Assembly: GCF_014066305.1 (NCBI RefSeq)
Contig: NW_023501156.1
Span: forward strand, 1 to 45,714
DNA: 45,714 nt
Direction: 5' to 3'
DNA from: Letharia columbiana
Lineage: Eukaryota > Ascomycota > Lecanoromycetes > Lecanorales > Parmeliaceae
Part shown: in pieces, positions 10,462 to 21,257 of the stretch
Layout: every line of letters begins with the position of its first letter
Position numbering within the stretch: position 1 is the first letter of the stretch
Translations under genes and position numbers: made by a program
Notes under the pieces: generated by a model
Told to the model about the DNA's origin: nothing
Databases searched by the model: none
Seen by the model: only the letters and a program-made list of their open reading frames with translations

Positions 10462-12230
10462 ATGGCTACTTCGGACGTCTCGGCCGATATTTCAACCACC
10501 GAAGGTACATCTAGCAATTTTCTCCTCTTACCTAATGAGAGTCTAATACGTCAGTAGAGAAAACAAAAGAATACACACAATCGTTTCTGGCTAGGATAAG
10601 ATCCTTTCACAACGACCCACTACACTCAGCAGCGTATCTCGGCAACCTTGCCCGCTTTTTGCACAAACCCAACCAGAAGTCAGCTAGGCACGCCCGTCGG
10701 CCGAATCCGCAGCGGTTCGTGCCAGAGAGCTTGGCCGAAGAAGAATGCCGACCTTTTGTTTACGAATATGCTCTTTTCCCGGATATGGATCCGAAGCTTA
10801 CAACATTCGATGACATCGACAAGTATAAGCAGGCCATATCCATTAACAATCACAACGCGGACTGTAATGAGCTAATATTTTTGGCTGGACGCCCTTCCCC
10901 TGAATGGCTCTCTGCTGTTGGAGCGCGGTATAAGCTCGATCATCGGTTCTTCCATCAACATCTTAATTTTCTTCCCACAGGCCAAAGAGACTGGTTTACA
11001 GCTCCTACGTTACCATCAAGATCCCATAATGTAATCCGATTCTGCATACCTTCCATACTCTTCGTCGGCGAGCACCGTTACGTGAATATAGTTGATCTGC
11101 AGAAGGCCAGAGGAGATTGCGAGCGCCGGTTACTGAGTTGCTTTCGATCGTTTTTAGAAGGGACTTCGACAGAAGCAGGACAGTCGATTGTAAGGCGAAT
11201 AAACATCCATAGCGGAGACAACCTCGTCATCGAGCAAGAGCTCTCATCTTGTCTGCTCAAGCGGGGAGATCGCTGGACAGGTAACGATCATAGGAATCTG
11301 CAGAGAGGAGCCTGCTAACGTCTTCTTACAGTGCTTGTGTGGACGGACTCCGGCCAAGACAATGACTTTGCATTCGTACCCACGCCTGATACTGATCGAT
11401 TCAAAGGCGCAGTCAACCGCTTCGACTTCTGTCCAGTGTTTTTCGAGAAGGACCTTTCCGAAAAACCTCACCTCTCCCGACCTCCGACTGACGCCCAAAA
11501 TCCACGGCTAAGGCAGGCGCTCTCCTCGCTACCGGGTAACTATGGCCATACAATTGACTGGACAAAAGCAGCTGTAGACCCGTTGTCTGCGATTCAAGAA
11601 ATTTTTACCTTCCACGCCGCATCGGAATTGCAATACGTAAATATGCTAGAACAATTTGCCACGGATCAAATCAGTCGGGCCGAGTCAAATCTGGCTGGAA
11701 CAGACATGAGTTCGATTCTGCACTTCGACTACGCAAGAAGCATACTCATCAGGCATGGGGCGCACATTCAAAACCTCCTCGGCTCTCTCGACACGTGCCT
11801 GAAGGGTTGGAAGCATCGAGCAACTCAAACTCATTGTTGCGATGAAGAACTCATGTCAACACTCCGGGTTGACCTCAATTACCTTTCGACTCGTATCCAG
11901 AATGTTATCACGCTCTGCGAAGCAGGACGGTCTGCAATCATGAGCAATGCCTCCATCCAAGAGGCGAAACGTTCCAGCGAACAAGCCGTCCTTGTCACGA
12001 GTTTGACAAAGGCAACCAATCGTTTGACTTTTATATTCTTGCCAATCTCATTTCTTACATCAGTCTTTGGAATGAACTTCCGGCAGCTGGGACAAGGAAC
12101 ATTGTCCATCTGGCTGTGGGTAGCCATCGCGCTTCCTTTACTAGCTTGTTGTATCGTCCTAGTGGAGAGCGGAGGGCACCTAAAGACCATTTTGTGGCGT
12201 GGTCTTAGATGCTTGAGCGGGCAAAGCTGA
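10462..12230 (+). CDS. CorA-like Mg2+ transporter family membrane protein
   Basis: Three exons (10462-10504, 10558-11280, 11332-12230) give 554 residues, all junctions in frame. The C-terminus has the CorA signature: a long soluble, helical N-terminal part, then TM1 LTFIFLPISFLTSVFGMNF with the GMN motif at about residue 502, a short loop, and TM2 (LWVAIALPLLACCIVLVES). The canonical YGMN is here FGMN. The family forms pentameric Mg2+ channels; the fungal subgroup with a divergent N-terminal domain is widespread and functionally unknown, so ion selectivity should not be assumed. The start MATSDVSADISTTE is reached only by splicing the short first exon; an in-frame start within exon 2 is not available before about residue 190. 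Divergent from the NLR gene, sharing its upstream region. Confidence 0.92.
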
Positions 12231-12745
12231 GAGGTTTGTTGTATGATTGAATTAGTACTTAATGTTGACCTCAAACATGATACACGTACTATTGTAGCTA
12301 GTCAGCAGTAGGGTCATGATTGGGCCCCCGCGCTGTAGTACGGACTGTTGGTACAATGGTGTTGCGGTGCTTTTTATTTTCTACGGCAACCGCGGGATTT
12401 AGCTTACGTATAAAGCTTTATAACTCTTAACGCTATTTTAATCGCATATATCTCTATAAACTCTCTTCGAGGCCTTATAGAGAGCCCGCCACGTAATATA
12501 ATATCAAAATCTCTATATTAAAGATATTTAGTCTTATATATACTATTATTTATACGTAAGATTAAATCTAAAAAAACGTATTAAAGTTTAACTATTTCTA
12601 GATGCTGTATCAAGTTCTAGAATGATTAAAAGAGATCTAAGACTCAGGATTTCATACATAGATCAACTGACGAGCAAGTAGAACTGTGTATCTCACATCT
12701 GGATTATGTGCCATTGAACTATGTGATGGTGGGTTTGTAGGGATC
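12231..12745. other. AT-rich decayed intergenic segment
   Basis: From about 12370 to 12610 the sequence turns AT-rich with few CA or TG dinucleotides, like the RIP-decayed repeat interior at 35-38 kb. It is probably a decayed repeat fragment, with no ends visible. The rest is ordinary intergenic sequence downstream of the CorA-like gene. Confidence 0.5.
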
Positions 12746-12748
12746 TAA

Positions 12749-13656
12749 AGGTAAGAGTATGTAGCATAAGTCATGCATAGAGGGCCATCCGAACTTTAAT
12801 TTTTCTAAGTCCTACAGTGGAGAAATTAATGATTCTCCGCAAAGTTCTCCAGTCAGCCCTGTTGGGCTACCACTGTAGGACTTAGAAAAAATTAAAGTTC
12901 GGGTGGCCCTCTATGCATGACTTAGGGCCCCTTCTGCAACCACATATTTTGGAAATAACCCCTACATATTTCCACTAAATAACGCCACCACTTGGCTAAT
13001 GAAAACAAGGCTTGAAAATAACGCTTAGGATATTTCCAAAACAAGTAGAATATGTGTACGGTTCCGTTCTGTAACCCTGTTTCTGAGGCTGAGTCAGAAT
13101 CGTCGCAAAAATTGTCTTCTCCGTAAAAAACCATTGAATTCCTACCATTCCACATCGTCATGGCCGAGATACCTACTGCTACTGCTGCATAGGCTTTGGC
13201 TATCATTGATACTCCTATTACTCCCATTATTACCCCAAATAAGCCTGCTCCCATAGAGTGTCTACCGATACCGGTGTCTTATGGCCTATGATTTGAAGCC
13301 AGACTATGAAGGCAACATTTCGAAATAATACAACAATATCGTCTTAGCAAGAGAGTAGACACCGGCTTCAAATCTGAAGCATGGATAAGAAAAAGAGAAT
13401 AATATATGTATATCGGTCATAGATGTCCACTATTCTTGGCGTTCTTAGCCTTATTTTGACTGAAAATAACCCTCGAGGGTTATTTTCATATTTCCAAGCC
13501 TGTTTTCGCTTAATAAGCGGAAATATGTGGAAATATGGTTACAGAACGATACCCTGTATATATTTGACGCTAAGCTGAAAATTAGTGGAAATATCTAGGG
13601 GTTATTTCCAAAATATGTGGTTGCAGAAGGGGCCCTTATGCTACATACTCTTACCT
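12749..13656. mobile_element. Fold-back MITE (194 bp) split by a second element
   Basis: Left arm 12749-12820 is almost perfectly complementary to a right arm that is itself split: 12870-12924 and, after an insertion, 13639-13656. The loop is 12821-12869. Removing the inserted 711-bp element plus one TTA copy restores a continuous hairpin of about 194 bp that starts AGGTAAGAGTATG and ends with its reverse complement. The hairpin is flanked by TAA at 12746-12748 and 13657-13659, a 3-bp duplication of the TWA type produced by PIF/Harbinger transposases. No coding capacity. The structure could extrude or be transcribed as a long hairpin RNA. Confidence 0.82.
12925..13635. mobile_element. 711-bp non-autonomous TIR element, PIF/Harbinger-like
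   Basis: Both ends read GGGCCCCTTCTGCAACC inward and the terminal inverted repeats match over about 54 bp with one mismatch (12925-12978 and 13582-13635). TTA lies on both sides (12922-12924 and 13636-13638), the TWA target duplication typical of PIF/Harbinger elements. Imperfect inverted repeats continue inside (for example ttctgtaaccctg near 13069 against its complement near 13535). A 110-codon minus-strand open frame (12922-13254) overlaps the left end, but it reads into the TIR and shows no transposase motif, so the element is taken as non-autonomous. Confidence 0.82.
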
Positions 13657-13659
13657 TAA

Positions 13660-14114
13660 TTGACAGGTGTGTGTGCGATATTCTCAGCGCTGGGGGGCGC
13701 CAAGGATTGCGGAGCGTTGTGCACACGCTAATCATAAATCGTCCTGGAAATGCAATTCAAACACGTCCACACATTCTAGTACAGATGCAATCTATAGCTG
13801 CGAGGAGCAAAAGCTTGACTAACACTGGATTTCCTCGCCGTAAAAAGATGAGATTTTGGTTGATGCCAAACGCAAATATAAGTGGTACATTGGCTAGTCT
13901 CGAAGAAGGAAGGTGGCACGGCAGATTGAAATCGCGCAGAGAGCCGAACCCTAAGTTCATGCGAACCAAAATCTGTCCTCGAGTCCTCTACACCGAACGG
14001 TCCATCTAGGCATTTAATCGCTGCAATTCTCCATTGTTCCCTTCCAATCCACTTATCGCTAACCCAGCCCCACCATCTCAATCCCCCCCCCCCAACCTAC
14101 GAACAATCGCAACG
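13660..14114. other. Intergenic, upstream of the FKBP gene
   Basis: Holds the promoter of the FKBP gene, including a pyrimidine-rich stretch just before the start codon (about 14068-14100). Overlapping open frames on both strands have no recognisable features. Confidence 0.4.
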
Positions 14115-14573
14115 ATGCGTCCAGTCCTCCCCCTCCTATCCCTCCTCCTCCTCCCCCTCGCCCTCAGCGCAGAGGTCACAACCGAATACACCGTCACCCA
14201 CACATGCACGCGCAAGACCCAGCGCGGCGACAGTATCGCCGTCCACTACCGCGGTACGCTCGCCGCCGACGGCACCGAGTTCGACGCCAGCTACAACCGG
14301 GGCAAGCCGTTGGACTTTACCGTCGGCAAGGGGCAGGTCATCAAGGGGTGGGATGAGGGTTTGTTGGACATGTGCATTGGTGATAAGAGGACGTTGACGA
14401 TCCCGCCGGAGTTTGGCTACGGGGAGAGGGCTATGGGGCCTATTCCTGCGGGGAGCACGCTCGGTAAGTCCGTTCGGGTTGGGGGGGGGGGGTTGTAAGG
14501 GGCTGATGTGTTTTGGGTAGTTTTTGAGACGGAATTGGTGGGGATTGAGGGGGTGACGAAGGATGAGCTGTGA
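14115..14573 (+). CDS. FPR2: ER FKBP-type peptidyl-prolyl isomerase with KDEL tail
   Basis: Two exons (14115-14463, 14521-14573) give 133 residues. A signal peptide ([19 protein letters not shown]) leads into one FKBP domain: [23 protein letters not shown] core, [39 protein letters not shown], then FETELVGIE after the intron. The protein ends in TKDEL, an ER retrieval signal, so it should act in the ER lumen on proline isomerisation during secretory protein folding, like FKBP2 / yeast Fpr2. Key FK506-pocket residues of the family (Tyr in HYRG, Phe and Asp of EFDAS, Val-Ile-Lys-Gly-Trp, Tyr of GYGE) are all present. The 57-nt intron contains a long G run (about 14483-14494), a place where sequencing errors are likely but coding is unaffected. 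Without splicing, the frame ends in an aberrant tail, so the intron is required. Confidence 0.95.
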
Positions 14574-16330
14574 GTGTTGGGTTGGAAGCAAGGTGGATGG
14601 GGTATGGCATCGGAGGCGGGTATGTTTCGATGCACCCTCAATGTCATTCATGGATATGCGGAGGAACACGTAGGCTATATATCTGCGGCTGGATTCTTGG
14701 TCTGCTAGAGTCCAAAAGGAGAATGCTTCTTCGCGCCTGTTTACCTCCTTCGTGTCTTATTAGACTGGAAGATTGGGGGATGGAATGAAACGTGTCACTG
14801 TCCATGTCCAACCATAACCCGCGCCATCGATGGACGCCCAGGACCTGCCCAGTGTTTTGAGATTGTGCACGTGAGAAACCGCCTATGTGGGATGTGTGCA
14901 GTCAACAGTAATATCCATCAAGTCGGGAACAAAACAATCAGGTCTAGCACGCGGCCGTTTGGAAAACCACTCCGTCCAGACCTTGACTTTAACACTGCTT
15001 CAACGAAGACAGTGAAAGGTTCAGGATTTCCGACTATGGACCTGGCTTGGTTCAAATCATGGGCTGGCAATGGGACGAAGAGATCAAGGGGTTATCATGT
15101 TGTGCTAAGGACGGGGAAGTACATGTCGTTTAATCGGGAGACAGAACGTCATCGATACACGGGAATGGGCTTTGTACTGGCTAAGAGCGAGGAGAGCCTC
15201 TCTGAAGATTTCACCGTTGAGCCTCCCTCTGCCGCTATCTGTTTGGGATCTCCAAGCGGGGATTTCAGGCTTTCGGAGAGTACGGGGCAACTTTTTCATG
15301 TCATAGGTTTGTGAGGGCAAACACCGAGTCGTAGTTGTCATCATCGTAGATTGGGCCGCCTACAGACTTCTCTATTGAATGTGGCCCTCGTTATCTATCC
15401 GGAAAATACTACTCCATGCAAGACTAATGACTCACCTTCGAGGACAGAGATGTGTTGAGCCGCGGATATTCTTGCATACAATATAATTGGCGAGTTGATG
15501 ACAGCCAGTTATGATTTAGATCGTGGAGACCTCATGTTTTGGGCGTGAATACTTTTGCCTCAGCAGGCGGTCAGGCCCATATATCACAGCCCCCTATCTC
15601 GGGAGCCACAACCGTTTGCCTGTTGGCGGGTCTCTTCAGTGGCCAAGGAACATCCAAGCTTTTCTCAAAAGGTCGAAGTTACCAATCTTCAAACAAGCAT
15701 CGTCGTATCTAGCTAGGTCCGCTGCAGCGGAAAGATATGTTGTATCATTTGCGCCCTTGACAAACACCACTATACGGAATGGGAGGCCGAGCGTGCAATT
15801 GAGCGAAGCATAGTCGAGAAGCCATGTGGGGCAACACCAGTACTCTAGAGGGTCTCGTATGTGGTCCTATGAGAAATCTGTGCTAGGCTTTGCATGACTT
15901 GGAATGGAAGCTCCGCTCCTTTTTCGTGCTGGGATTGGCATCCGTAGGCTAAAACAGAGCTGGCGAACAGTAGAAGCCAACGTCGCTCGCTGTTTTGAAC
16001 CAGTCGAGGCCCATCGAAAGCGTCAATCTTAGAGTCGAAACCGCCCCTATGGCTACATTCGACTGGATACGGACATTGTCGCAGACAGCTACCGTTGATA
16101 TAAGATACTTTTACCGTCTATTCTATTGAATAGCCTGGCAATTTTCGTTCAAGTCAGGCACGACGCGCCGTGTCCCAATTTTTCCGAGAACATATTCTCG
16201 GCGATGATGGGTACCACTCACTTACGAGTACGACAGATGCCATTCATGCATATCTAAATTTTCAACGTTCGTGTCTGCGTTTGTTTGTGGGGTTTTGGAT
16301 ATGGACCAGGAAGATTGAAGTCGCACTCAT
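14574..16330. other. Long stretch without an assigned gene
   Basis: About 1.75 kb. Several open frames of 70-150 codons occur (for example 14865-15314 plus), none with motifs, signal peptide or a splice partner. A minus-strand frame open from about 15866 to the stop at 15636 has protein-like composition (LGLPFRIVVFVKGANDT...) but lacks a start codon; it may be a remnant. Probably decayed or regulatory sequence. Confidence 0.4.
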
Positions 16331-17871
16331 TCATCTCACTGGTAAGGTACTGTTGACCCAAGTCCCAGTGGCATCAGCGTTCTGAATGATGTCGCCGCTT
16401 ACTGTTCGGTAGAAAATATTCAACTCCCAAGGAAAAGTGCCTGGTGTTGCTTGCCACATTGCTAAGAGCGCGCTTCCCGTCTGTGGCATATGTAAACCGG
16501 TCACAGCTGGTGCGGCGTGGGCTTCCGATGGAGGCAAGAGACTACCATCTGAGGACGAGACGGACGAGCACATCATTTCGTTCGAGGTCTGTTGAAAGCA
16601 CAAAATGCCTCCGGTGGCCGGGGGTCCGCAGAAGCTCAAAGCTGTACTCGCCGGTACATCATAATAGGTCTCGCTGGGATCTGTCAACACAGTGAGCACG
16701 GATCCTAATCGGAGATAGCTATAACCCACCTTCTATCCAATTATCGTACGATGCATTCTGAGTGGCGTCATGGGTGGTATTGAAATTATTGGACCAGATT
16801 TGAAATTCATTGTTCTTGTCGAATACATAAAGATTGCCCAATCCTGACTCGTCCGACCAACCCGACGCAATCCCAGCGTTGCCATTGGTGCCGGGTATGA
16901 CGGAGTGTGAGAAGTATTGTTAGCTGATATTCGGGAACAGAGCAAGCTCATGGAACTTGTTGTCGGGCGCCCCATAGTATAAGCGAATCCTGGGCTGTTT
17001 CCGTCTTGGCCGAGCCAGTGGTCACTGTCGAAGGCTGTCAGGGCTGTGGATGAAACTGATGCCGTGAAGTTGTAACGGCCAAGAGAACCAAGCTGCCAAG
17101 TTGCGAGGTCGTCAGTACTGAATAACTCTTGCAACGTGTTATTGACATCGATATAGTACAGGTGAGACTAATGGGTCGTCAACTTTGAATCGTATACACT
17201 TAGTGTGAGGTCAATCTTACATTCAACTCCCCATTACTAGCTGGGTACGTGAGAGTCGTCAGCGGTGTGGTATTTCTTGCGTTTGAGGCAACAATGGGGA
17301 AGCCACCGACAAATGGTGAAAGCTCGATGCTGTGTAGCCGGCGAATCCGGGCATCGTAGTCTTGATAGAAAAGACTGACATCAGGTACGTCAGTGAGATC
17401 CAAAGCTATAAATGCTAGGCCAGTTCCATTAAAAGCTCCGGAGGTAGGCAATTCGTCCTGGACCCGAGCGGTAGATTTTGAGTTGGCCGGTGAGCTCCTA
17501 TGGAAAGGTTGAGATAATTAGCTGTGTCCGCAAGAATAAAGGTCTCCGACATACGGCTTGAAAGGCTTTTTCAGCCGTAGGGCCAAAGGTATAGCAAGTG
17601 CCAATACTATGACAGCTACTATGATCGCAGCCACGAGTAAAGGTAGAAAGCTTTTTGGTTTCAGGGATGAAGGGCTCCCGGATGGGATCTCGAGGTCGGA
17701 AGAGCCAGCTGGCCGCAGCTGAGCTGTCGTTACTCTATCATGCGCAAGCTCTTTCTCTGGAGCTTTCACCGGTTGAGGTGTAGAAGTTGGATGAACTTCT
17801 CCTGGTGTAGCTTCGATCCCTAGCGAATCCGGTAGCTCATGAGGTCTAGCTGCGCTCAGATCAACTTCCAT
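16331..17871 (-). pseudogene. Broken lectin-like (fucose-lectin type) membrane protein
   Basis: Exons read as 17871-17555, 17497-17221, 17167-16730 and 16680-16331. The N-terminus (MEVDLSAARPHELPD...) is cytosolic-like, then one membrane segment (LPLLVAAIIVAVIVLALAIP), then repeated beta-propeller-like blades: VSLFYQDYDARIRRLHSIE, LYYIDVNNTLQELFSTDDLA, RLYYGAPDNKFHELALF, NLYVFDKNNEFQIWS. Such blades are typical of fungal fucose-specific lectin-like domains that bind glycans. The frame is broken inside exon 3: after HWLGQDGNSP (about 16990) the blade RIRLYYGAPDN continues in another frame, consistent with a 1-nt loss, and an in-frame TAA follows near 16920 before the next blade resumes. No GT-AG intron bridges these. 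Either a recent pseudogene or a sequence error plus an unseen intron; the surrounding introns are intact, so decay looks recent. Confidence 0.65.
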
Positions 17872-18872
17872 CCCCTCACATGAAGTGACAGTCCTTCCAT
17901 ATCCGAGATTCGTCAATGCCATATGAATGTGTATCTTTGCAGGGTTCTAAACAGTAAATTTGAAAGCAATAATGGCAAACGGCATTCCTGTCACAGATAC
18001 TATAAGACTCGCGTTGATTATCTTCAGCCGCCTGCACTTTGTTGAGCAAGGCAGACTTACGGAGTATTGTTATCTTACTGATGCACGAAGAGCCATAAAT
18101 AGCGTAAGCCGCCCTCATCCGGCCCTTTTTCACACTCTTGAGGGCTGAGCTCGCCGAAGCGGATCGCTGATTCATATTCCTTCAAGCATCTCGAAATTCG
18201 GAGTATTGCTCTACTCCGCTGGTCACATTAAAGACTGAATCACTTTGAGACAGAGCTAAGTCAGACCACACTAGACTCAGCAGAGCCTGAGATTTGAGAA
18301 GATGGAACGCCAGTATCTTCAAGCATGGCCAAGTGCCAACCAAGCAACCCCATCTGGCGTTTTGGCCGCATCAGAGCAGCCGCTCCGGTAGATTACCTTT
18401 TCACATGTAACTTTCATGCGTAGCAACAGCATGAAGGACCAAGGATCGAGACACATGTGGTAGTCCCTGCAGATCAGATAACGAATTTCCTTTGAGCGCG
18501 AACGCGACCCTTTCCCCCGCCCAATCACTGGCGTCGCTGCCTGGCTGCCTCGGCTGCGACGTGCTCACTTCCTCCGTGTCCAGCCAGAGGCATTTGGTCA
18601 AAGAAAACATCTTCTACCATAGAGCGATTGAAGCTCTTGGCTCAGTATCTTACCACTCCGTTGATCTGGTCGCAAGGCCTTGGTACAAAAGGTGCGCGTA
18701 GCTCCTAGGGTATCAGCATATGCAGCTTACCCTACCGAGGTACTTGGGATCTTGTTGAATCTTCAGACAATTACACATGTATCGAGGCGCATAAGTAGCA
18801 TAAAGAGCCATATCTGTCCACTACATTAATCCGATCAACTTACGTCGCCTCTATTCGCGATCTTGTGGTTCA
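17872..18872. other. Intergenic, no gene seen
   Basis: About 1 kb between the lectin-like gene start (minus) and the stop of the next minus-strand gene. Short frames on both strands lack features. It should contain the promoter of the lectin-like gene. Confidence 0.45.
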
Positions 18873-21257
18873 TCAGTATCCATGATGCATTGCCTCAGGC
18901 TCAACCTTGTACCTCATTCCCTTGTCACCCATCAGACTCTCAATTTCCGGTGTCCCGGTGGCCAAATTCCCACCCTCAGAATGCCTCCGCGCGCGCCCTA
19001 ACCGGGGATGCGTGGTGTCAACTCCTTCCGGCACCCCTATCAAATCACCTTTCCTCATCAACGGCACAGAACTGGCTCCTCCACTCCAGTGGCCCTGCCC
19101 TGCCTCCTCATACGCCAGTCTCTGAAGCTGTAATTTCCCATCGAGCGTCCATTGCAAACCCTTGTATTCCTTCCATTTCAACCATTTGCGGAGAAGTCCT
19201 ATAGCAGTCGGCAATACTAGGCTGGTGAAAATGAGCGCCGCACCGAGAATCAAGATAATCGCAACACCCAGTACGGAGAATGAGATCGTTCCGCCGGAGC
19301 TCCTGACGATCTGATTCTTGCACATCTTCTCCTGTTGTTCCACGGGCCTACTCAGGGTCATTCCGTCAGGTATGTAACCGGGCCCTGTAGCGTATTCAAT
19401 AACTCGTTGCTGTAGCTTGGCCATGGAGACGGAAAACCAGGTGCTGACTTCTGTCATCCATTGATTGTTTGGGAGGGGAATTTGATCGAGATTATTCACA
19501 GTTTCGGAAGCCCGCAAGGCGCTGGCTCCACGTGAATTAACGCTGAAGTAGGTTGTAAGAAATTGAGTGATGAGGTCAAGTCGTAATGCAGTCACCATTT
19601 GAGCCTGGTTGAGGCTGATCTTGTTTTCGAATAAGGACTTGTGCGCCAGGACCAACGAGGTCAAGGGTGTGCATTGCTTGTTCGTTGGGTTACAGTATTG
19701 GTGTTGGTCAGTGCAAGCGAGAGCGTTGACCCACTGATCTGATGTGTAATACGTGTAATTTGTAGTACCGCCATCGATAGATAGGTTAAATGGAGTAGTG
19801 GCAGCGTAGAATGGATCTGTGACGGGCGCCTCGTAGCGGACAGAATTTGGGGCGAGTAGAAAGAGGGATACGTCAGCGTCGGTGCGATTGAGGGCATCGA
19901 CAGGATACCATGCATTAGAAGCCGCCCCTGCAAGGTAGGCGAGAGATCTAGGTTTAGACTGTCAGTCAGGATTCTAGATCGTTCCACAGTGGGAGAGCTC
20001 ACGTGAGCTGGTAGCTGTTACTTCCCACTATATTATGGGTGTCGTATTGGTATGTATAATTGGAGATTGAAAGAACAGAACCGTAGTCAAACTGCTGGAG
20101 TGTATCACCGTATGCGAGATCACTTGGATTGGTGTCATTGACTTCTGTTACATAGCCCCTGGTGTGGATAGGGGAGCCTAGTAGCTCTCCGTATCAGTAC
20201 TTCTTGTTTGGGATAGAGGCACAAGTCGTGAGACAACCTGCACGACTCAATCTGCTCCCAGAACGTAGCTGTCGACACAACACAGGGTAGGAGTTCGGCA
20301 TGAAAGGATCAGGGGGTAGCTTACACGTTGTGACTTTGCGATATTGGATCCGCTCAAATTTTGGTGCGTTTATTCCGAGTGCTTGATGTGAATCAATGTG
20401 GCCCGTGTCCATCTCATAAGCAGACGATGCGCCGTAAAAGCATAGGTCAGGTGCAAAGGGACATGTGGCATTTTGGTTGACTTTCCAAGGCAGCTGCTGT
20501 TGAGGATATTGCGCGCATTGCAAAAGACTCTGCGAACTTCCATAGCAGGCCCGTGAGTAGGTGGTGGCCGCAAAGGTGTCATTAACGTCTACATCATTAA
20601 AGGCAGCTGAATGCTGGCTAACGGCGTTTCCAGAGAAGTTGAGAAATCCGCAATCGGAAGATCTAATCAACGTCTCATTTCCGGCTGCTTTGGTGACTTC
20701 CGAGGAGAACACGCCAGCAACGCCTGCATAAATTTGGAAGTTAGCTTTGCTTTATTAAGGCGACGACCACAGTGAAGAGACACGCCTAGAGAGTAAGATC
20801 GGCCTCTTACTGCCCCGATATGTCTTGCACCGCAGGCTGAGTATCAGATGGGAACGATTCTCTCAGCAATGTACGTACCAAACAGAACAAAATTGAGGAG
20901 AGCGAGAGCTACTAGCGGTAAAGTTCGTACTAAAGGTCTGAGTGCATGCTTTCTCCAGTACCAGACCAATGAAACAAGCTCAGCAGACGCCCCAAACGGA
21001 CTTCCTGTATTCTGGAGTATGGCTTGCTGTTGATGATGAATGCCGTCTTGAGGGTCGCGCGGGCTGCGGTGCTGGTGCAACGCAAAACTCATGATTTTCC
21101 AGCAAGCGGCACCGGCACCTGTGACAAATATGCCGAGGAATGCGGTCAGTAGTTCGCCATCGCGCTCACTGAGGGTTATGGTTGAGCCAAGGACGAGTCC
21201 ATGAGACCAATTGATCCATGGACCTGTATGCACAAAAGGTGCAGCTGTTTGTGACAT
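18873..21257 (-). CDS. Large uncharacterised fungal membrane protein
   Basis: Four exons (21257-20879, 20723-20325, 20177-20003, 19947-18873) give 675 residues with all phases matching. The N-terminus has membrane segments around GELLTAFLGIFVTGAGAACW and TLPLVALALLNFVLFG; a long, probably extracellular region follows with many Asn-glycosylation sites and cysteines (for example NETLIRSSDCGF, NQNATCPFAPDLCFYG, ACTDQHQYCNPTNKQC); a C-terminal segment (GVAIILILGAALIFTSLVLP) leads into a cytosolic tail. The HHQQQAIL motif after the first helix, SSEVTKAAGNETL and KVTTC are features I associate with a widespread but functionally unknown ascomycete family. Introns 1 and 2 (155 and 147 nt) are about three times longer than others here, and the frame runs partly through intron 2, so small exon errors are possible there. 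Probably plasma-membrane or wall-facing; no function is proposed. Confidence 0.78.

Noticed and set aside
5376..12230. Secondary-metabolite gene cluster
   Set aside because: No synthase, tailoring enzyme or pathway regulator is present; the gene set is conserved plus NLR-type genes.
12922..13254. 110-codon frame with a Gly/Val/Ala-rich start inside the 711-bp element as a possible transposase
   Set aside because: Too short, overlaps the terminal inverted repeat, and shows no DDE or helix-turn-helix features.
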